In this document: piece by piece, positions 22,278 to 34,927 of the stretch
Numbering within the stretch: the first letter of the stretch is position 1
Layout: each line of letters opens with the position of its first letter
Source: Harmothoe impar
Lineage: Eukaryota > Annelida > Polychaeta > Phyllodocida > Polynoidae
Assembly: GCA_947462335.1 (NCBI GenBank)
Contig: OX381721.1
Location: 36,196,303-36,260,302 of the forward strand
Length of the DNA: 64,000 bases
Direction of reading: 5' to 3'
The notes under the pieces: model-generated
Databases searched by the model: none
The model's input: only the letters and a program-made list of their open reading frames with translations
Told to the model about the DNA's origin: nothing
Program-made: the position numbers and the translations under genes

Positions 22278-23353
22278 GGGTTGGCGCTAGGATGTTTTTT
22301 GGATTAGCCAGTCTGGCGAATTTGACCCAAAGTTGTTTAGCCAGATTGGTAATGAATTCGCCAGATTTAAATAAGGTAAATAATGAGCAAAAAAATGGTA
22401 TCATAGGTACTTTTCCTAAACACTCTCCAATATGCCGAAATTACACTGAAAATCCATAGGTTGAAAGGGTTAGTCAGTACAGACTAACCTAGGTTGGTCA
22501 TATGAGTGTTACCGGTAGTCACAATGGCAAAGTTATATTCAAAATTGACCAAGGGGTCAGTCAGTCGTGGCTAACCTAGGACAAACATCACATACTGCAT
22601 AGCACAGTGGTAGAATGGATGCCTTCAAATTCAAAGGTTGATGGTTCTCGCCCCGGTAAGGCCACCTTTTTTTGATAACTCGGATCACGGGCTTTTGGTT
22701 CTAACTTTTTGGAAGGGCAGAGGGGTAAAAAAAAAAAGCTGTCGTACGGGGGAAGCCGGGTCGCAAAATTTCCCGAAGGGCAGAGGCAAAACTACAAGCT
22801 GGGAAAATTCCTCTTTTGGGCTATAAAATGAAGGGATATTGAGAAAGATCCCTTCATTTTATAGCCCATTTATTATTTATTTCGAAAGGTCGGATTTTAA
22901 GTTTTTGCTTGTCAGCATATACTTTTTTTTTTTTGGTAAATTTCCCGGCCTTAGGGAACATATTCCACCGTAAAGAGATATTTTTGGATGTTGATTGAAA
23001 CATGGAGAGAAAGAGAATGATAGTTGGAATGACCATAGATCTATATACAAAGGTTGACTAAAGTTAAATCAAATTTGAAATGTCAGTGGTCATAAATAGG
23101 AGAAAAAAAATGCTGGTACATTTACTATTTTGCTTGAGAAAATTTTAGGTTTTGAAAATATCTAAATATGATTTATACGCCTGTGCCTCCCTTGATCTTA
23201 GCTTTCCAACGATATATTATACAAGGTATTCCCAATAGTGACTATACATTCTGGTGAGTAATTCGCCAGTCTGGCGAATTCAATGGAATATAGGATCGCC
23301 AGATTGATTTATAATTCGCCAATGGCGATCTGGCGAGGGGCTAGCGCCAACCC
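22278..23353. mobile_element. 1.08-kb inverted-repeat element, family G (GGGTTGGCGCTAG ends)
   Basis: GGGTTGGCGCTAG at 22278 and its exact complement CTAGCGCCAACCC ending at 23353 define the ends. Both arms carry several copies of GCCAG..CTGGCGAATT. The centre contains a 19-bp perfect hairpin (22818-22867). No transposase frame was recognised. Confidence 0.8.
22818..22867. repeat. 19-bp perfect hairpin at element centre
   Basis: GGGCTATAAAATGAAGGGA pairs with TCCCTTCATTTTATAGCCC across a 12-base loop. It lies within 30 bp of the midpoint of the family G element. Confidence 0.9.
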
Positions 23354-23533
23354 TGACCTTTTGAAGGCATGATGCAACACGAGATAGCACCACAAGTTCT
23401 TTACCGCGATCAAATTGATACATTATATGGACCATTTAAGAGTGTATCATACAGGTGGTTTTGGCACGGTGCGTAAAGGCAGTACTGGTAAACTTTCATC
23501 TCTTGCCAATCCAATTTGGAATGACTGAGGTTT

Positions 23534-23932
23534 TTAACCCTTTAAGAACAAATGTCGCTAAGAGATGCAAGTGGGGACGAACCTGCGGAGTCACTAGATG
23601 CCACCAATTCCACCTGTAATCTTAAAAAGCCCACATTTCCCGTAATCTTAATATGGTTGGCGTCTTATGTTCTTCTTTTCTTTTTTTTCCTTCTTGCACA
23701 TATGCATGACAAATATACAGTCAACCGGTAATCTTATAAGGAAGGGGTGGGGGAGGGGTAGGAATAAGATTACGCCCGAAGTGGCTAGTCAAGAATGGGC
23801 GGCATCTAGTGACTCCGCAGGTTCGTCCCTTGTTGCCTAAGAGATGACATTTGTCATAGTGATGCACCAATGCAGCCCAAGCGGGTAACTCACCAGTGCT
23901 GCATTGGTATTATGTCATACTCAAAGGGTTAA
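23534..23932. mobile_element. MITE, family F, copy split by a nested element
   Basis: The outer ends are TTAACCCTTTAAGAACAAAT and the complement of TTAACCCTTTGAGTATGACA. After removal of the nested element the remainder is about 143 bp and includes GATGCACCAATGCAGC and TGCTGCATTGG, also seen in the copy at 52037-52257. Confidence 0.75.
23574..23829. mobile_element. 256-bp MITE, family H, nested in a family F element
   Basis: The left arm is GGGACGAACCTGCGGAGTCA followed by CTAGATGCCACC. The right arm is its complement over 32 bp with a single mismatch. Long, nearly identical terminal repeats suggest recent insertion. No open frame. Confidence 0.92.
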
Positions 23933-24302
23933 GAAATATTTTCTTGTAGGAGATTGGATCTGACAGACGTTAAACATTGGATCTGACAGACGTTAAACAT
24001 GAATAACAGCCTTTGTTGATTATTAATAAAACTGACCGCTGGCCAGGGGTTTTCATTTAGCAAAGGTATGAGACTTTGAATATATTTAAGTGGTTAACAT
24101 TAATTCTGATTCATTTCTTATATAACAGAGGTTTTATTCATAGTTTGACGCAAATGAACCTTATGAAAATTTATAGAGAAAATAGTATTTGTATCTTGCT
24201 TTGTCCATATGTGAAAATGTATAATTAAAATAGATAGTAACAAGTTAGTATCAATCCTCAGTAATGTGCATAGGATAATACTATCAGGCATTCTAGACCC
24301 AC

Positions 24303-25775
24303 CTGCAGTTGTAGATTCCGCTACTGTAGTAGTGTCTGCCACTGTGGTCGTATCTTCTACTGTGGTCGTTTCTGCCACTGTGGTCGTATCTGCCACTGTG
24401 GTTGTATCTTGAACAGTGGTCGTTTCTGCCGCTGTGGTTGTATCTTCTACTGTGGTCGTATCTTCAACAGTGGTCGTTTCTGCCACTGTGGTTGTATCTT
24501 CTACTGTAGTTGTATCTTGAACAGTGGTTGTCTCTGCTACTGTGGTTGTCTCTGCCACTGTGGTTGTCTCTTCTACTGTAGTTGTATCTTCTACTGTGGT
24601 TGTATCTTCTACTGTAGTTGTCTCTTTTACTGTAGTTGTCTCTTCTACTGTAGTTGTATCTTCAACAGTGGTTGTCTCTTCTACTGTAGTTGTATCTTCA
24701 ACAGTGGTTGTCTCTTCTACTGTAGTTGTCTCTGCCACTGTGGTCGTATCTTCAACAGTGGTCGCATCTGCCACTGTGGTTGTATCTTGAACAGTGGTTG
24801 TATCTTCTACTGTAGTTGTATCTTCAACAGTGGTTGTCTCTTCTACTGTAGTTGTATCTTCTACTGTAGTTGTCTCTTCTACTGTAGTTGTATCTTCTAC
24901 TGTAGTTGTATCTTCAACAGTGGTTGTCTCTTCTACTGTAGTTGTATCTTCTACTGTGGTCGTATCTTCAACAGTGGTCGTTTCTGCCACTGTGGTTGTA
25001 TCTTCTACAGTAGTTGTCTCAGCCACTGTGGTTGTTTCTGCCACTGTGGTTGTATCTTCAACAGTGGTCGTCTCTTCTACTGTAGTTGTATCTTCAACAG
25101 TGGTTGTCTCTTCTACTGTAGTTGTATCTTCTACTGTGGTCGTATCTTCTACAGTAGTTGTCTCTTCTACTGTGGTTGTATCTTCAACAGTGGTTGTATC
25201 TTCTAACGTGGTTGTTTCTGCCACTGTTGTGGTTTCTGCCACTGTGGTCGTATCTTCTACTGTGGTCGTCTCTGCCACTGTGGTTGTCTCTTCTATTGTA
25301 GTTGTCTCTGCTACTGTAGTTGTATCTTCAACAGTGGTTGTCTCTTCTACTGTAGTTGTATCTTCTACTGTAGTTGTCTCTTCTACTGTAGTTGTATCTT
25401 CTACTGTGGTTGTATCTTCAACAGTGGTTGTCTCTTCTACTGTAGTTGTATCTTCTACTGTAGTTGTCTCTGCTACTGTAGTTGTATCTTCAACAGTGGT
25501 TGTCTCTTCTACTGTAGTTGTATCTTCTACTGTAGTTGTCTCTGCTACTGTAGTTGTATCTTCAACAGTGGTCGTATCTTCTACTGTAGTTGTCTCTGCC
25601 ACTGTGGTTGTCTCTGCCACTGTCGTCGTTTCTGCCACTGTGGTCGTGTCTTCTACTGTGGTGGTTTCTGCCACTGTGGTTGTATCTTCTACTGTGGTCG
25701 TTTCTGCCACTGTGGTAGTATCTTCAACAGTGGTTGTTTCTTCTACTGTAGTAGTATCCAGAACTGTTGTTGTAT
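24303..25775 (-). CDS. mucin gene exon 8: 491-residue Thr-rich array (6-residue unit)
   Basis: 1473 nt, phase 1 to phase 1; acceptor GTTATTTCAG, donor GCAG|GTGGGT. The product is an almost unbroken run of 18-bp units encoding VEDTTT, VAETTT and VEETTT, closing ...VAESTTA before SEA. Half of all residues are Thr, one in six to one in three is acidic, and there is no Cys or aromatic residue. This is a PTS (mucin) domain expected to be densely O-glycosylated and extended. Plus-strand frames here (VVVSATVVVSS) are only the complement of the repeat. Confidence 0.93.
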
Positions 25776-26322
25776 CTGAAATAACATTTTTAGTAGCTAT
25801 AATACCTTATACTTTTTGAGGCTGTTCACTGTTGAAAGTTTTGAGGCAACAGTGTTTCTCATTTTAACCAAAACTGTTGGAATTGAAAACAATTGTTGAC
25901 TTTTCAAGAATAGCATGATACTTCATAACTTTGTGCTACTTTATTTCATCATGAACCAATGCCAGCGAGTAAGTCTGCTGCACTATGCTTCCTGCCGAAT
26001 ACACTTCTGCATATTTCCTCCTTTCAATCTTAGAGAATTTTTTTTCTTGTCATGCAAGCAAAACTGGGTTAAATTGAACTATGTGAGTTTAACATTTAAA
26101 GATTAGCAAGACAAACAGTTTTAATTAAAATAACATGCATTCAACTGGACTAGACAAAATGTTAGATTGATGGAAAACTTGTTGTGCTGAAACTTTTATG
26201 CAAAAATCAATAGAATAACTAACAAACAAATTGTTCCAAAAAGAATCTGAAACAAAAAGATTTGGGAGATATTACTGATAAAGTTCCTGATGCTTTTTCT
26301 ATGAATGTACTACTTTACAAAC
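25776..26322. other. intron between exons 8 and 7
   Basis: About 550 bp, A/T-rich. No structured feature seen. Confidence 0.55.
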
Positions 26323-29300
26323 CTTGAGATGTAAAAGCAGCAGTTGTAGTTTCTCCTATTGTAGTAGTATCTTCAGACATAGTAGTTACTTCTGTGGTGA
26401 TATCTGCTTTTGTAGTGGTTTCTGCTTCTGAAGTTGTCTCCATAAGTGAAGTAGTGTCTGCTATTGTGGTGGTAGCCTCGAGTGTTGTTGTTTCTGGTAC
26501 TTTAGAAGTATCTGCTGCAGAAGTAGTATCTGGCACAGAAGTGGTATCGACAACTGTAGTCGTCTCTGCCACTGTAGTTGTTTCTGCTTCTGTTGTCGTT
26601 TCTGGTACGGTGGAGGTATCTCCTGCAGAAGTGGTATCTTCTACGGTAGTTGTCTCTGCCACTGTGGTCATATCTTCTACTGTTGTCGTTTCTGCCACTG
26701 TGGTTGTTTCTGCCACTGTGGTCGTATCTTCTACTGTGGTTGTTTCTGCCACTGTGGTAGTATCTTCTACTGTGGTCGTTTCTGCCACTGTGGTTGTTTC
26801 TGCCACTGTGGTCGTATCTTCAACAGTGGTAGTTTCTGGCACTGATGTTGTTTCTGGCACTGTGGTTGTATTTTCAACAGTGGTCGTTTCTGGCACTGTG
26901 GTTGTATCTTCAACAGTGGTCGTTTCTGCCGCTGTGGTCGTTTCTGCCACTGTGGTCGTTTCTGCCTCTGTAGTCGTTACTGCGGTTGTGGTCGTATCTT
27001 CTACTGTAGTTGTCTCTGCCACTGTGGTTGTTTCTGCCACTGTGGTTGTATCTTCAACAGTGGTTGTTTCTGGCACTGTGGAGGTATCTGCTGCAGAAGT
27101 GGTATCTTCTACGGTAGTTGTCTCTGCCACTGTAGTCGTATCTTCTACTGTGGTTGTTTCTGCCACTGTGGTTGTATCTTCAACAGTGGTCATATCTTCA
27201 ACAGTCGTCGTTTCTGCCACTGTGGTTGTTTCTGCCACTGTGGTCATATCTTCTACTGTGGTCGTTTCTGCCACTGTGGTTGTTTCTGCCGCTGTGGTTG
27301 TATCTTCAACAGTGGTCGTTTCTGGCACTGTGGTCGTTTCTGCCACTGTGGTCGTATCTTCTACTGTAGTTGTCTCTGCCACTGTGGTCGTTTCTGCCAC
27401 TGTGGTCGTTTCTGCCACTGTGGTTGTTTCTGCCGCTGTGGTCGTAGCTTCTACTGTGGTCGTTTCTGCCACTGTGGTCGTATCTTCTACTGTGGTGGTT
27501 TCTGCCACTTTGGTGGTTTCTGCCACTGTGGTTGTTTCTGCCACTGTGGTGGTCTCTGCCACTGTGGTTGTTTCTGCCATTGTGGTTGTTTCTGCCACTG
27601 TAGTTGTATCTTCAACAGTGGTTATTTCTGGCACTGTGGTCGTTTCTGCCACTATGGTTGTATCTTCTACTGTGGTAGTATCTTCTACTGTGGTCGTTTC
27701 TGCCACTGTGGTTGTATCTTCAATAGTTGTTGTTTCTGCCACTGTGGTCGTTACTGCCGCTGTGGTTGTTTCTTCAACAGTGGTTGTCTCTGCTACTGTG
27801 GTTGTATCTTCAACAGTAGTTGTCTCTGCCACTGTGGTCGTTTCTGCCACTGTGGTTGTTTCTGCCACTGTGGTTGTTTCTGCCACTGTGGTTGTATCTT
27901 CAACAGTGGTCGTTTCTGCCACTGTGGTTGTATCTTCAACAGTGGTCGTTTCTGCCACTGTAGTTGTATCTTCAACAGTGGTCGTTTCTGCCACTGTAGT
28001 TGTTTCTGGCACTGTGCTTGTTTCTGGCACTGTGGTCGTGTCTTCGACTGTGGTCGTTTCTGCCACTGTGGTCGTTTCTGCCACTGTGGTGGTTTCTGCC
28101 ACAGTGGTCGTTTCTGCCACTGTGGTCGTTTCTGCCACTGTGGTCGTATCTTCTACTGTTGTCGTTTCTGCCACTGTGGTTGTTTCTGCCACTGTGGTTG
28201 TTTCTGCCACTGTGGTTGTTTCTGCCACTGTAGTAGTGTCTTCTACTGTGGTCGTTTCTGCCACTGTGGTTGTATCTTCAACAGTGGTCGTTTCTGCCGC
28301 TGTGGTTGTATCTTCAACAGTGGTGGTCTCTGCCACTGTGGTCGTTTCTGCCACAGTGGTCGTTTCTGCCACTGTGGTCGTTTCTGCCACTGTGTTCGTT
28401 TCTGCCACTGTGGTTGAATCTTCAACAGTGGTTGTTACTGGCACTGAGGTTGTCTCTGCCACTGCGGTCGTATCTTCTACTGTAGTTGTCTCTGCCACTG
28501 TGGTCGTTTCTGCCACTGTGGTCGTTTCTGCCACTGTGCTCGTTTCTGCCACTGTCGTGGTCTCTGCCACTGTGGTCGTCTCTGCCACTGTGGTCTTTTC
28601 TGCCACAGTGGTTGTATCTTCAACAGTAGTTGTCTCTGCCACTGTGGTAGTTTCTGGCACTGTGGTTGTATCTTCAACAGTAGTTGTCTCTGCCACTGTC
28701 GTGGTCTCTGCCACTGTGGTCGTCTCTGCCACTGTGGTAGTTTCTGCCACTGTGGTTGTATCTTCAACAGTAGTTGTCTCTGCCACTGTCGTGGTCTCTG
28801 CCACTGTGCTAGTTTCTGCCAATGTGGTCGTTTCTTCAACAGTGGTTGTATCTTCTACTGTGGTCGTTTCTGCCACTGTGGTTTTATCTTCAACAGTGGT
28901 TGTCTCTGCCACTGTGGTTGTTTCTGCCACTGTGGTCGTTACTGCCGCTGTGGTTGTTTCTGCCATGGTGGTCGTTTCTGCCACTGTGGTTGTATCAGAA
29001 GTGGTATCTGGGACAGAAATGGTATCGACAACTGTAGTTGTTTCTGCTTCTGTTGTCGTTTCTGGTGCTGTAGAAGTATCTGCTGCAGAAGTGGTATCTG
29101 GCACAGAAGTGGTATCAATAATGGTAGTTGTCTCTGCCACAGAAGTGGTATCTGGCACAGAAGTGGTATCAACAACTGTAGTAGTCTCAGCTACAGAAGT
29201 GGTTTCTGGCACAGAAGTGGTATCTGGCACAGAAGTAGTATCAACAACTGTAGTAGTCTCAGCTACAGAAGTGGTTTCTGGCACAGAAGTTGTATCTGGC

Positions 29301-32300
29301 ACAGAAGTGGTAGCGATAATTGTAGTCGTCGCTGCTACAGAAGTAGTCTCTGGCACAGAAGTGGTTTCAATAATGGTTGTGGTGTCTACCACTGTGGTAG
29401 TAGCCTCTGGTGTGGTGGTAGCCTCTGGTGATGTGGTGTCTACCACTGTGGTGGTAGCCTCTGGTGTGGTGATGTCTACCACTGTGGTAGTAGCCTCTGG
29501 TGTGGTGGTGTCTACCACTGTGGTAGTAGCCTCTGGTGTGGTGGTAGCCTCTGGTGATGTGGTGTCTACCACTGTGGTGGTAGCCTCTGATGTGGTGGTA
29601 GCCTCTGGTGTGGTGGTGTCTACCACTGTGGTGGTAGCCTCTGATGTGGTGGTAGCCTCTGGTGTGGTGGTGTCTACCACTGTGGTGGTAGCCTCTGGTG
29701 TGGTGGTGTCTACCACTGTGGTGGTAGCCTCTGATGTGGTGGTAGCCTCTGGTGTGGTGGTGTCTACCACTGTGGTGGTAGCCTCTGGTGTGGTGGTGTC
29801 TACCACGGTGGTGGTAGCCTCTGGTGTGGTGGTAGCCTCTGGTGTGGTGGTGTCTACCACTGTGGTGGTAGCCTCTGGTGTGGTGGTGTCTACCACTGTG
29901 GTGGTAGCCTCTGGTGTGGTGGTGTCTACCACTGTGGTGGTAGCCTCTGATGTGGTGGTAGCCTCTGGTGTGGTGGTGTCTACCACTGTGGTGGTAGCCT
30001 CTGGTGTGGTGGTGTCTACCACTGTGGTAGTAGCCTCTAGTGTGGTGGTAGCCTCTGGTGTGGTGGTGGCCTCTGGTGTGGTGGTAGCCTCTGGTGTGGT
30101 GGTGTCTACCACTGCGGTGGTAGCCTCTGGTGTGGTGGTAGCCTCTGGTGTGGTGGTGTCTACCACTGTGGTGGTAGCCTCTGGTGTGGTAGTAGCCTCT
30201 GGTGTGGTGGTAGCCTCTGGTGTGGTGGTGTCTACCACTGTGGTAGTAGCCTCTGGTGTGGTGGAAGCCTCTGGTGTGGTGGTAGCCTCTGGTGTGGTGG
30301 TAGCCTCTGGTGTGGTGGTAGGCTCTGGTGTGGTGGTAGCCTCTGGTGTGGTGATGTCTACCACTGTGGTGGTAGCCTCTGGTGTGGTGGTGTCTACCAC
30401 TGTGGTAGTAGCCTCTGCTGTGGTGGTAGCCTCTGGTGTGGTGGCAGCCTCTGGTGTGGTGGTGTCTACCACTGTGGTAGTGGCCTCTGGTGTGTTGGTA
30501 GCCTCTGGTGTGGTGGCAGCCTCTGGTGTGGTGGTGTCTACCACTGTGGTGGTAGCCTCTGGTGTGGTGGTGTCTACCACTGTGGTGGTGTCTACCACTG
30601 TGGTAGTAGCCTCTGGTGTGTTGGTAGCCTCTGGTGTGGTGGTAGCCTCTGGTGTGGTGGTGTCTACCACTGTGGTGGTAGCCTCTGGTGTGGTAGTAGC
30701 CTCTGGTGTGTTGGTAGCCTCTGGTGTGGTGGTAGCCTCTGGTGTGTTGGTAGCCTCTGGTGTGGTGGTAGCCTCTGGTGTGGTGGTGTCTACCACTGTG
30801 GTGGTAGCCTCTGGTGTGGTGGTGTCTACCACTGTGGTGGTAGCCTCTGGTGTGGTGGTAGCCTCTGGTGTGGTGGTGTCTACCACTGTGGTGGTAGCCT
30901 CTGGTGTGGTGGTGTCTACCACTGTGGTTGTAGCCTCTGGTGTGGTGGTGTCTACCACTGTGGTGGTAGCCTCTGGTGTGGTGGTAGCCTCTGGTGTGGT
31001 GGTAGCCTCTGGTGTGGTGGTAGCCTCTGGTATGGTGGTGTCTACCACTGTGGTGGTAGCCTCTGGTGTGGTGGTGTCTACCACTGTGGTGGTAGCCTCT
31101 GGTGTGGTGGTAGCCTCTGGTGTGGTGGTGTCTACCACTGTGGTAGTAGCCTCTGGTGTGTTGGTAGCCTCTGGTGTGGTGGCAGCCTCTGGTGTGGTGG
31201 TGTCTACCACTGTGGTGGTAGCCTCTGGTGTGGTGGAAGCCTCTGGTGTGGTGGTAGCCTCTGGTGTGGTGGTGTCTACCACTGTGGTGGTAGCCTCTGG
31301 TGTGGTGGTGTCTACCACTGTGGTGGTAGCCTCTGGTGTGGTGGTGGCCTCTGGTGTGGTGGTAGCCTCTGGTGTGGTGGTGTCTACCACTGTGGTGGTA
31401 GCCTCTGGTGTGGTGGTGGCCTCTGGTGTGGTGGTAGCCTCTGGTGTGGTGGTGTCTACCACTGTGGTGGTAGCCTCTGGTGTGGTGGTATCTACCACCG
31501 TGGTGGTAGCCTCTGGTGTGGTGGTGTCTACCACTGTGGTGGTAGCCTCTGGTGTGGTGGTGGCCTCTGGTGTGGTGGTAGCCTCTGGTGTGGTGGTGTC
31601 TACCACTGTGGTGGTAGCCTCTGGTGTGGTGGTAGCCTCTGATGTGGTGGTGTCTACCACTGTGGTAGTGGCCTCTGGTGTGGTGGCAGCCTCTGGTGTG
31701 GTGGTAGGCTCTGGTGTGGTGGTGTCTACCACTGTGGTGGTAGCCTCTGATGTGGTGGTAGCCTCTGGTGTGGTGGTGTCTACCACTGTGGTGGTAGCCT
31801 CTGGTGTGGTGGTGGCCTCTGGTGTGGTGGTGTCTACCACTGTGGTGGTAGCCTCTGGTGTGGTGGTGTCTACCACTGTGGTAGTAGCCTCTGGTGTGTT
31901 GGTAGCCTCTGGTGTGGTGGTAGCCTCTGGTGTGGTGGTGTCTACCACTGTTGTGGTAGCCTCTGGTGTGGTGGTGTCTACCACTGTGGTGGTAGCCTCT
32001 GATGTGGTGGTAGCCTCTGGTGTGGTGGTGTCTACCACTGTGGTGGTAGCCTCTGGTGTGGTGGTGGCCTCTGGTGTGGTGGTGTCTACCACTGTGGTGG
32101 TAGCCTCTGGTGTGGTGGTGTCTACCACTGTGGTAGTAGCCTCTGGTGTGTTGGTAGCCTCTGGTGTGGTGGTAGCCTCTGGTGTGGTGGTGTCTACCAC
32201 TGTTGTGGTAGCCTCTGGTGTGGTGGTGTCTACCACTGTTGTGGTAGCCTCTTGTGTGGTGGTAGCCTCTGGTGTGGTGGTAGCCTCTGGTGTGGTGGTG

Positions 32301-33414
32301 TCTACCACTGTGGTGGCAGCCTCTGGTGTGGTGGTAGCCTCTGGTGTGGTGGTAGCCTCTGGAGTGGTGGTAGCCTCTGGTGTGGTGGTGTCTACCACTG
32401 TGGTGGTAGCCTCTGGTGTGGTGGTGTCTACCACTGTGGTGGTAACCTCTGGTGAGGTGGTAGCCTCTGGTGTGGTGGTGTCTACCACTGTGGTGGTAGC
32501 CTCTGGTGTGGTGGTAGCCTCTGGTGTGGTGGTAGCCTCTGGTGTGGTGGTGTCTACCACTGTGGTGGTAGCCTCTGGTGTGGTGGTAGCCTCTGGTGTG
32601 GTGGTGTCTACCACTGTGGTAGTAGCCTCTGGTGTGGTGGTAGCCTCTGGTGTGGTGGTAGCCTCTGGTGTGGTGGTGTCTACCACTGTGGTGGCAGCCT
32701 CTGGTGTGGTGGTGTCTACCACTGTGGTGGTAGCCTCTGGTGTGGTGGTGTCTACCACTGTGGTGGTAGCCTCTGGTGTGGTGGTGTCTACCACTGTGGT
32801 GGTAACCTCTGGTGTGGTGGTAGCCTCTGGTGTGGTGGTGTCTACCACTGTGGTGGTAGCCTCTGGTGTGGTGGTAGCCTCTGGTGTGGTGGTAGCCTCT
32901 GGTGTGGTGGTGTCTACCACTGTGGTGGTAGCCTCTGGTGTGGTGGTGTCTACCACTGTGGTGGTAGCCTCTGGTGTGGTGGTGTCTATTACTGTGGTGG
33001 TAGCCTCTGGTGTGGTGGTAGCCTCTGGTGTGGTGGTAGCCTCTGGTGTGGTGGTAGCCTCTGGTGTGGTTGTGTCTACCACTGTGGTGGTAGCCTCTGG
33101 TGTGGTGGTAGCCTCTGGTGTGGTGGTGTCTACCACTGTGGTGGTAACCTCTGGTATGGTGGTAGCCTCTGGTGTGGTGGTGTCTACCACTGTGGTTGTA
33201 GCCTCTGGTGTGGTGGTAGCCTCTGGTGTGGTGGTGTCTACCACTGTGGTGGTAGCCTCTGGTGTGGTGGTAGCCTCTGGTGTGGTGGTGTCTACCAATG
33301 TGGTGGTAGCCTCTGGTGTGGTAGTATCTGCCAATGTGGTAGTATCTACTTGAGTTGTTGTTTCTAACACATAGGCATCAGGAGTTGCAGATGTTGTTTC
33401 AGGTAATGTAGTAT
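26323..33414 (-). CDS. mucin gene exon 7: 2,364-residue Thr-rich array, two sub-arrays
   Basis: 7092 nt, phase 1 to phase 1; acceptor TTTCAG, donor CAAG|GTTTGT. The N-terminal entry is DTTLPETTSATPDAYVLETT. From about 33.3 to 29.4 kb the 6-residue units are ATTTPE, ATTTVV and DTTTPE. A short mixed zone of SVPDTTSVPETTSVAETT lies near 29.3-29.0 kb. From 29.0 to 26.4 kb the units are VAETTT and VEDTTT as in exon 8. It ends ETTTAAFTSQ. There is no Cys and almost no Lys or Arg. The 3' sub-array shares its unit with exon 8, so the two exons probably arose from one array by duplication of a symmetric exon. Confidence 0.93.
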
Positions 33415-34927
33415 CTGAAAGGAAAGGACTTGTCTGGTACCGTATGCCAAATACTTTTCATTATGTTATTGATGCATCTACATGCACTACCTCTCATTAA
33501 CAATTAGATGAACTCGTGACACACAGCTATTTTAATTTTTGTATCAACTGATTATTATTGTGCTGAGTGAAATATAGATTAAAGTTTACTAATTATTTAG
33601 TCATAGTGCGAACATTAAATTCTTTTCCAATGTTGATAATGTTGTGGCTAGTCGGACGCTCACCTGCTTATATTGGAGCAGATATTTGTTTATTTTTTGC
33701 TTACACAATCTGAATTAAAGTGTGTGGATATGATATATGTTTTTTTTCAATTTTGTGTGTGATGTACAACAAAAAGTAGCATTGTAATGCATGCTGTTTT
33801 GCCGGAATGATTCAGAATTCATACATCGTACTAACCCTTTAGTTATGATAAAGCCTGAAGGTGTCAGCATAATACACTAAATGCAGTAACCTGAACAATG
33901 AATAGCCAGCATTGCAGGATGGAAAACAAATATTAAGGATACTGGATACAAAATAAGTGCCCCCCTCTGGATGCTTTGAGAACTTTCAGAAACTGTTTAG
34001 GGCCACCAGAGCTCCACCTGGTGGATGTGCATACAAACAATAATTTGGAAAATGTTTTAGCAGTTTTCTCCAAGAGAGCCTTGAACATAGGATCTCAGAA
34101 TTTACAGGCAAACCTGCTACTGACTGAGCTAGCCAGACAAGTGTCTGTGAGGACTGCTAATGTTATGGTCAGTGGTATATAGCATGTCTAGTTTGAAAAA
34201 CATTTTCAGTTTTCTCAAGAGAGGCCTGAACTCACAACCTATGAATCGACAGGCAGCCATGCTACTGACTGAGCTAACCGGGCAAGTGTCTGTGAACACT
34301 GTTCAGATTAATATGTAGGATCTGAGGACTACAAGTGGAATATCATCTAATCATGTAGCTTGTCAGGTGGTTCTTGTCCATTTGCCAAACATTCACACCA
34401 TGTTTGGTGCTGTTATTTTGATATATTACACCTATCATATATAGCCATGTTCTGACAGACTTTGGTGAAGAATCTATGGGTTGATTCCTTTTAATGAAGG
34501 GATTATCTTGCAATTTTCAAGCAAGTCCCCAATATCTAGCTCAATACATGTAGTTTCAACCCTATTGAGAAATAATATGTGAATTACACATAGGATCCTG
34601 AGAAATATCCTAAGTCACCTAACTAAAGTAATGTACTGTTATGATAAACATCTTGATGCCTTGTTTTAGGTTGAAATGATGTCTAGGATCTCTGTAAAAA
34701 GTTCCACCAGGTTGGGTGCCTTTACTCTGGTATGGCACCATAAATGTTTCATAATTTTTTTCTCTGCTATTTATATATATAGGAAGATGTGGAGCGATTC
34801 CCAAGGGGTTTCTATGGTTTTCTGAGATTGTATCCAGTATCCTTAAGCCCTGGGGCTCTCTGAAGAGGCCTTAACTATTTGAAAATACTTGTCGGATATC
34901 ACTCACAGAGTTGTAAACATAGTTTAC
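33415..34927. other. intron between exons 7 and 6
   Basis: Holds two tRNA-like segments (34073-34142 and 34219-34287). The rest shows no coding or paired-repeat signal. Confidence 0.55.
34073..34287 (-). repeat. tandem pair of tRNA-derived (SINE-like) heads
   Basis: On the minus strand both segments (34142-34073 and 34287-34219) contain an A-box-like TAGCTCAGTCAGTAG and a B-box-like GTTGTGAGTTCAGGCC or CCTATGTTCAAGGC. They are about 145 bp apart and clearly related. The anticodon and T stems do not fold properly, so these are tRNA-derived repeats, not tRNA genes. Confidence 0.65.

Noticed and set aside
22818..22867. MicroRNA precursor
   Set aside because: The stem is only 19 bp, perfectly paired and at the centre of a transposon-like element, unlike a usual animal pre-miRNA.
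26394..33353. Very long plus-strand open frame (over 2,300 codons, VVVSATVVVS-type) antisense to exon 7, and similar ones antisense to exons 2, 6 and 8
   Set aside because: It is the exact complement of the Thr-rich repeat. Short repeats lacking stop triplets stay open in several frames; there are no splice, start or domain signals.
34073..34287. Two tandem tRNA genes on the minus strand
   Set aside because: Box motifs are present but cloverleaf stems fail and the acceptor ends do not pair.
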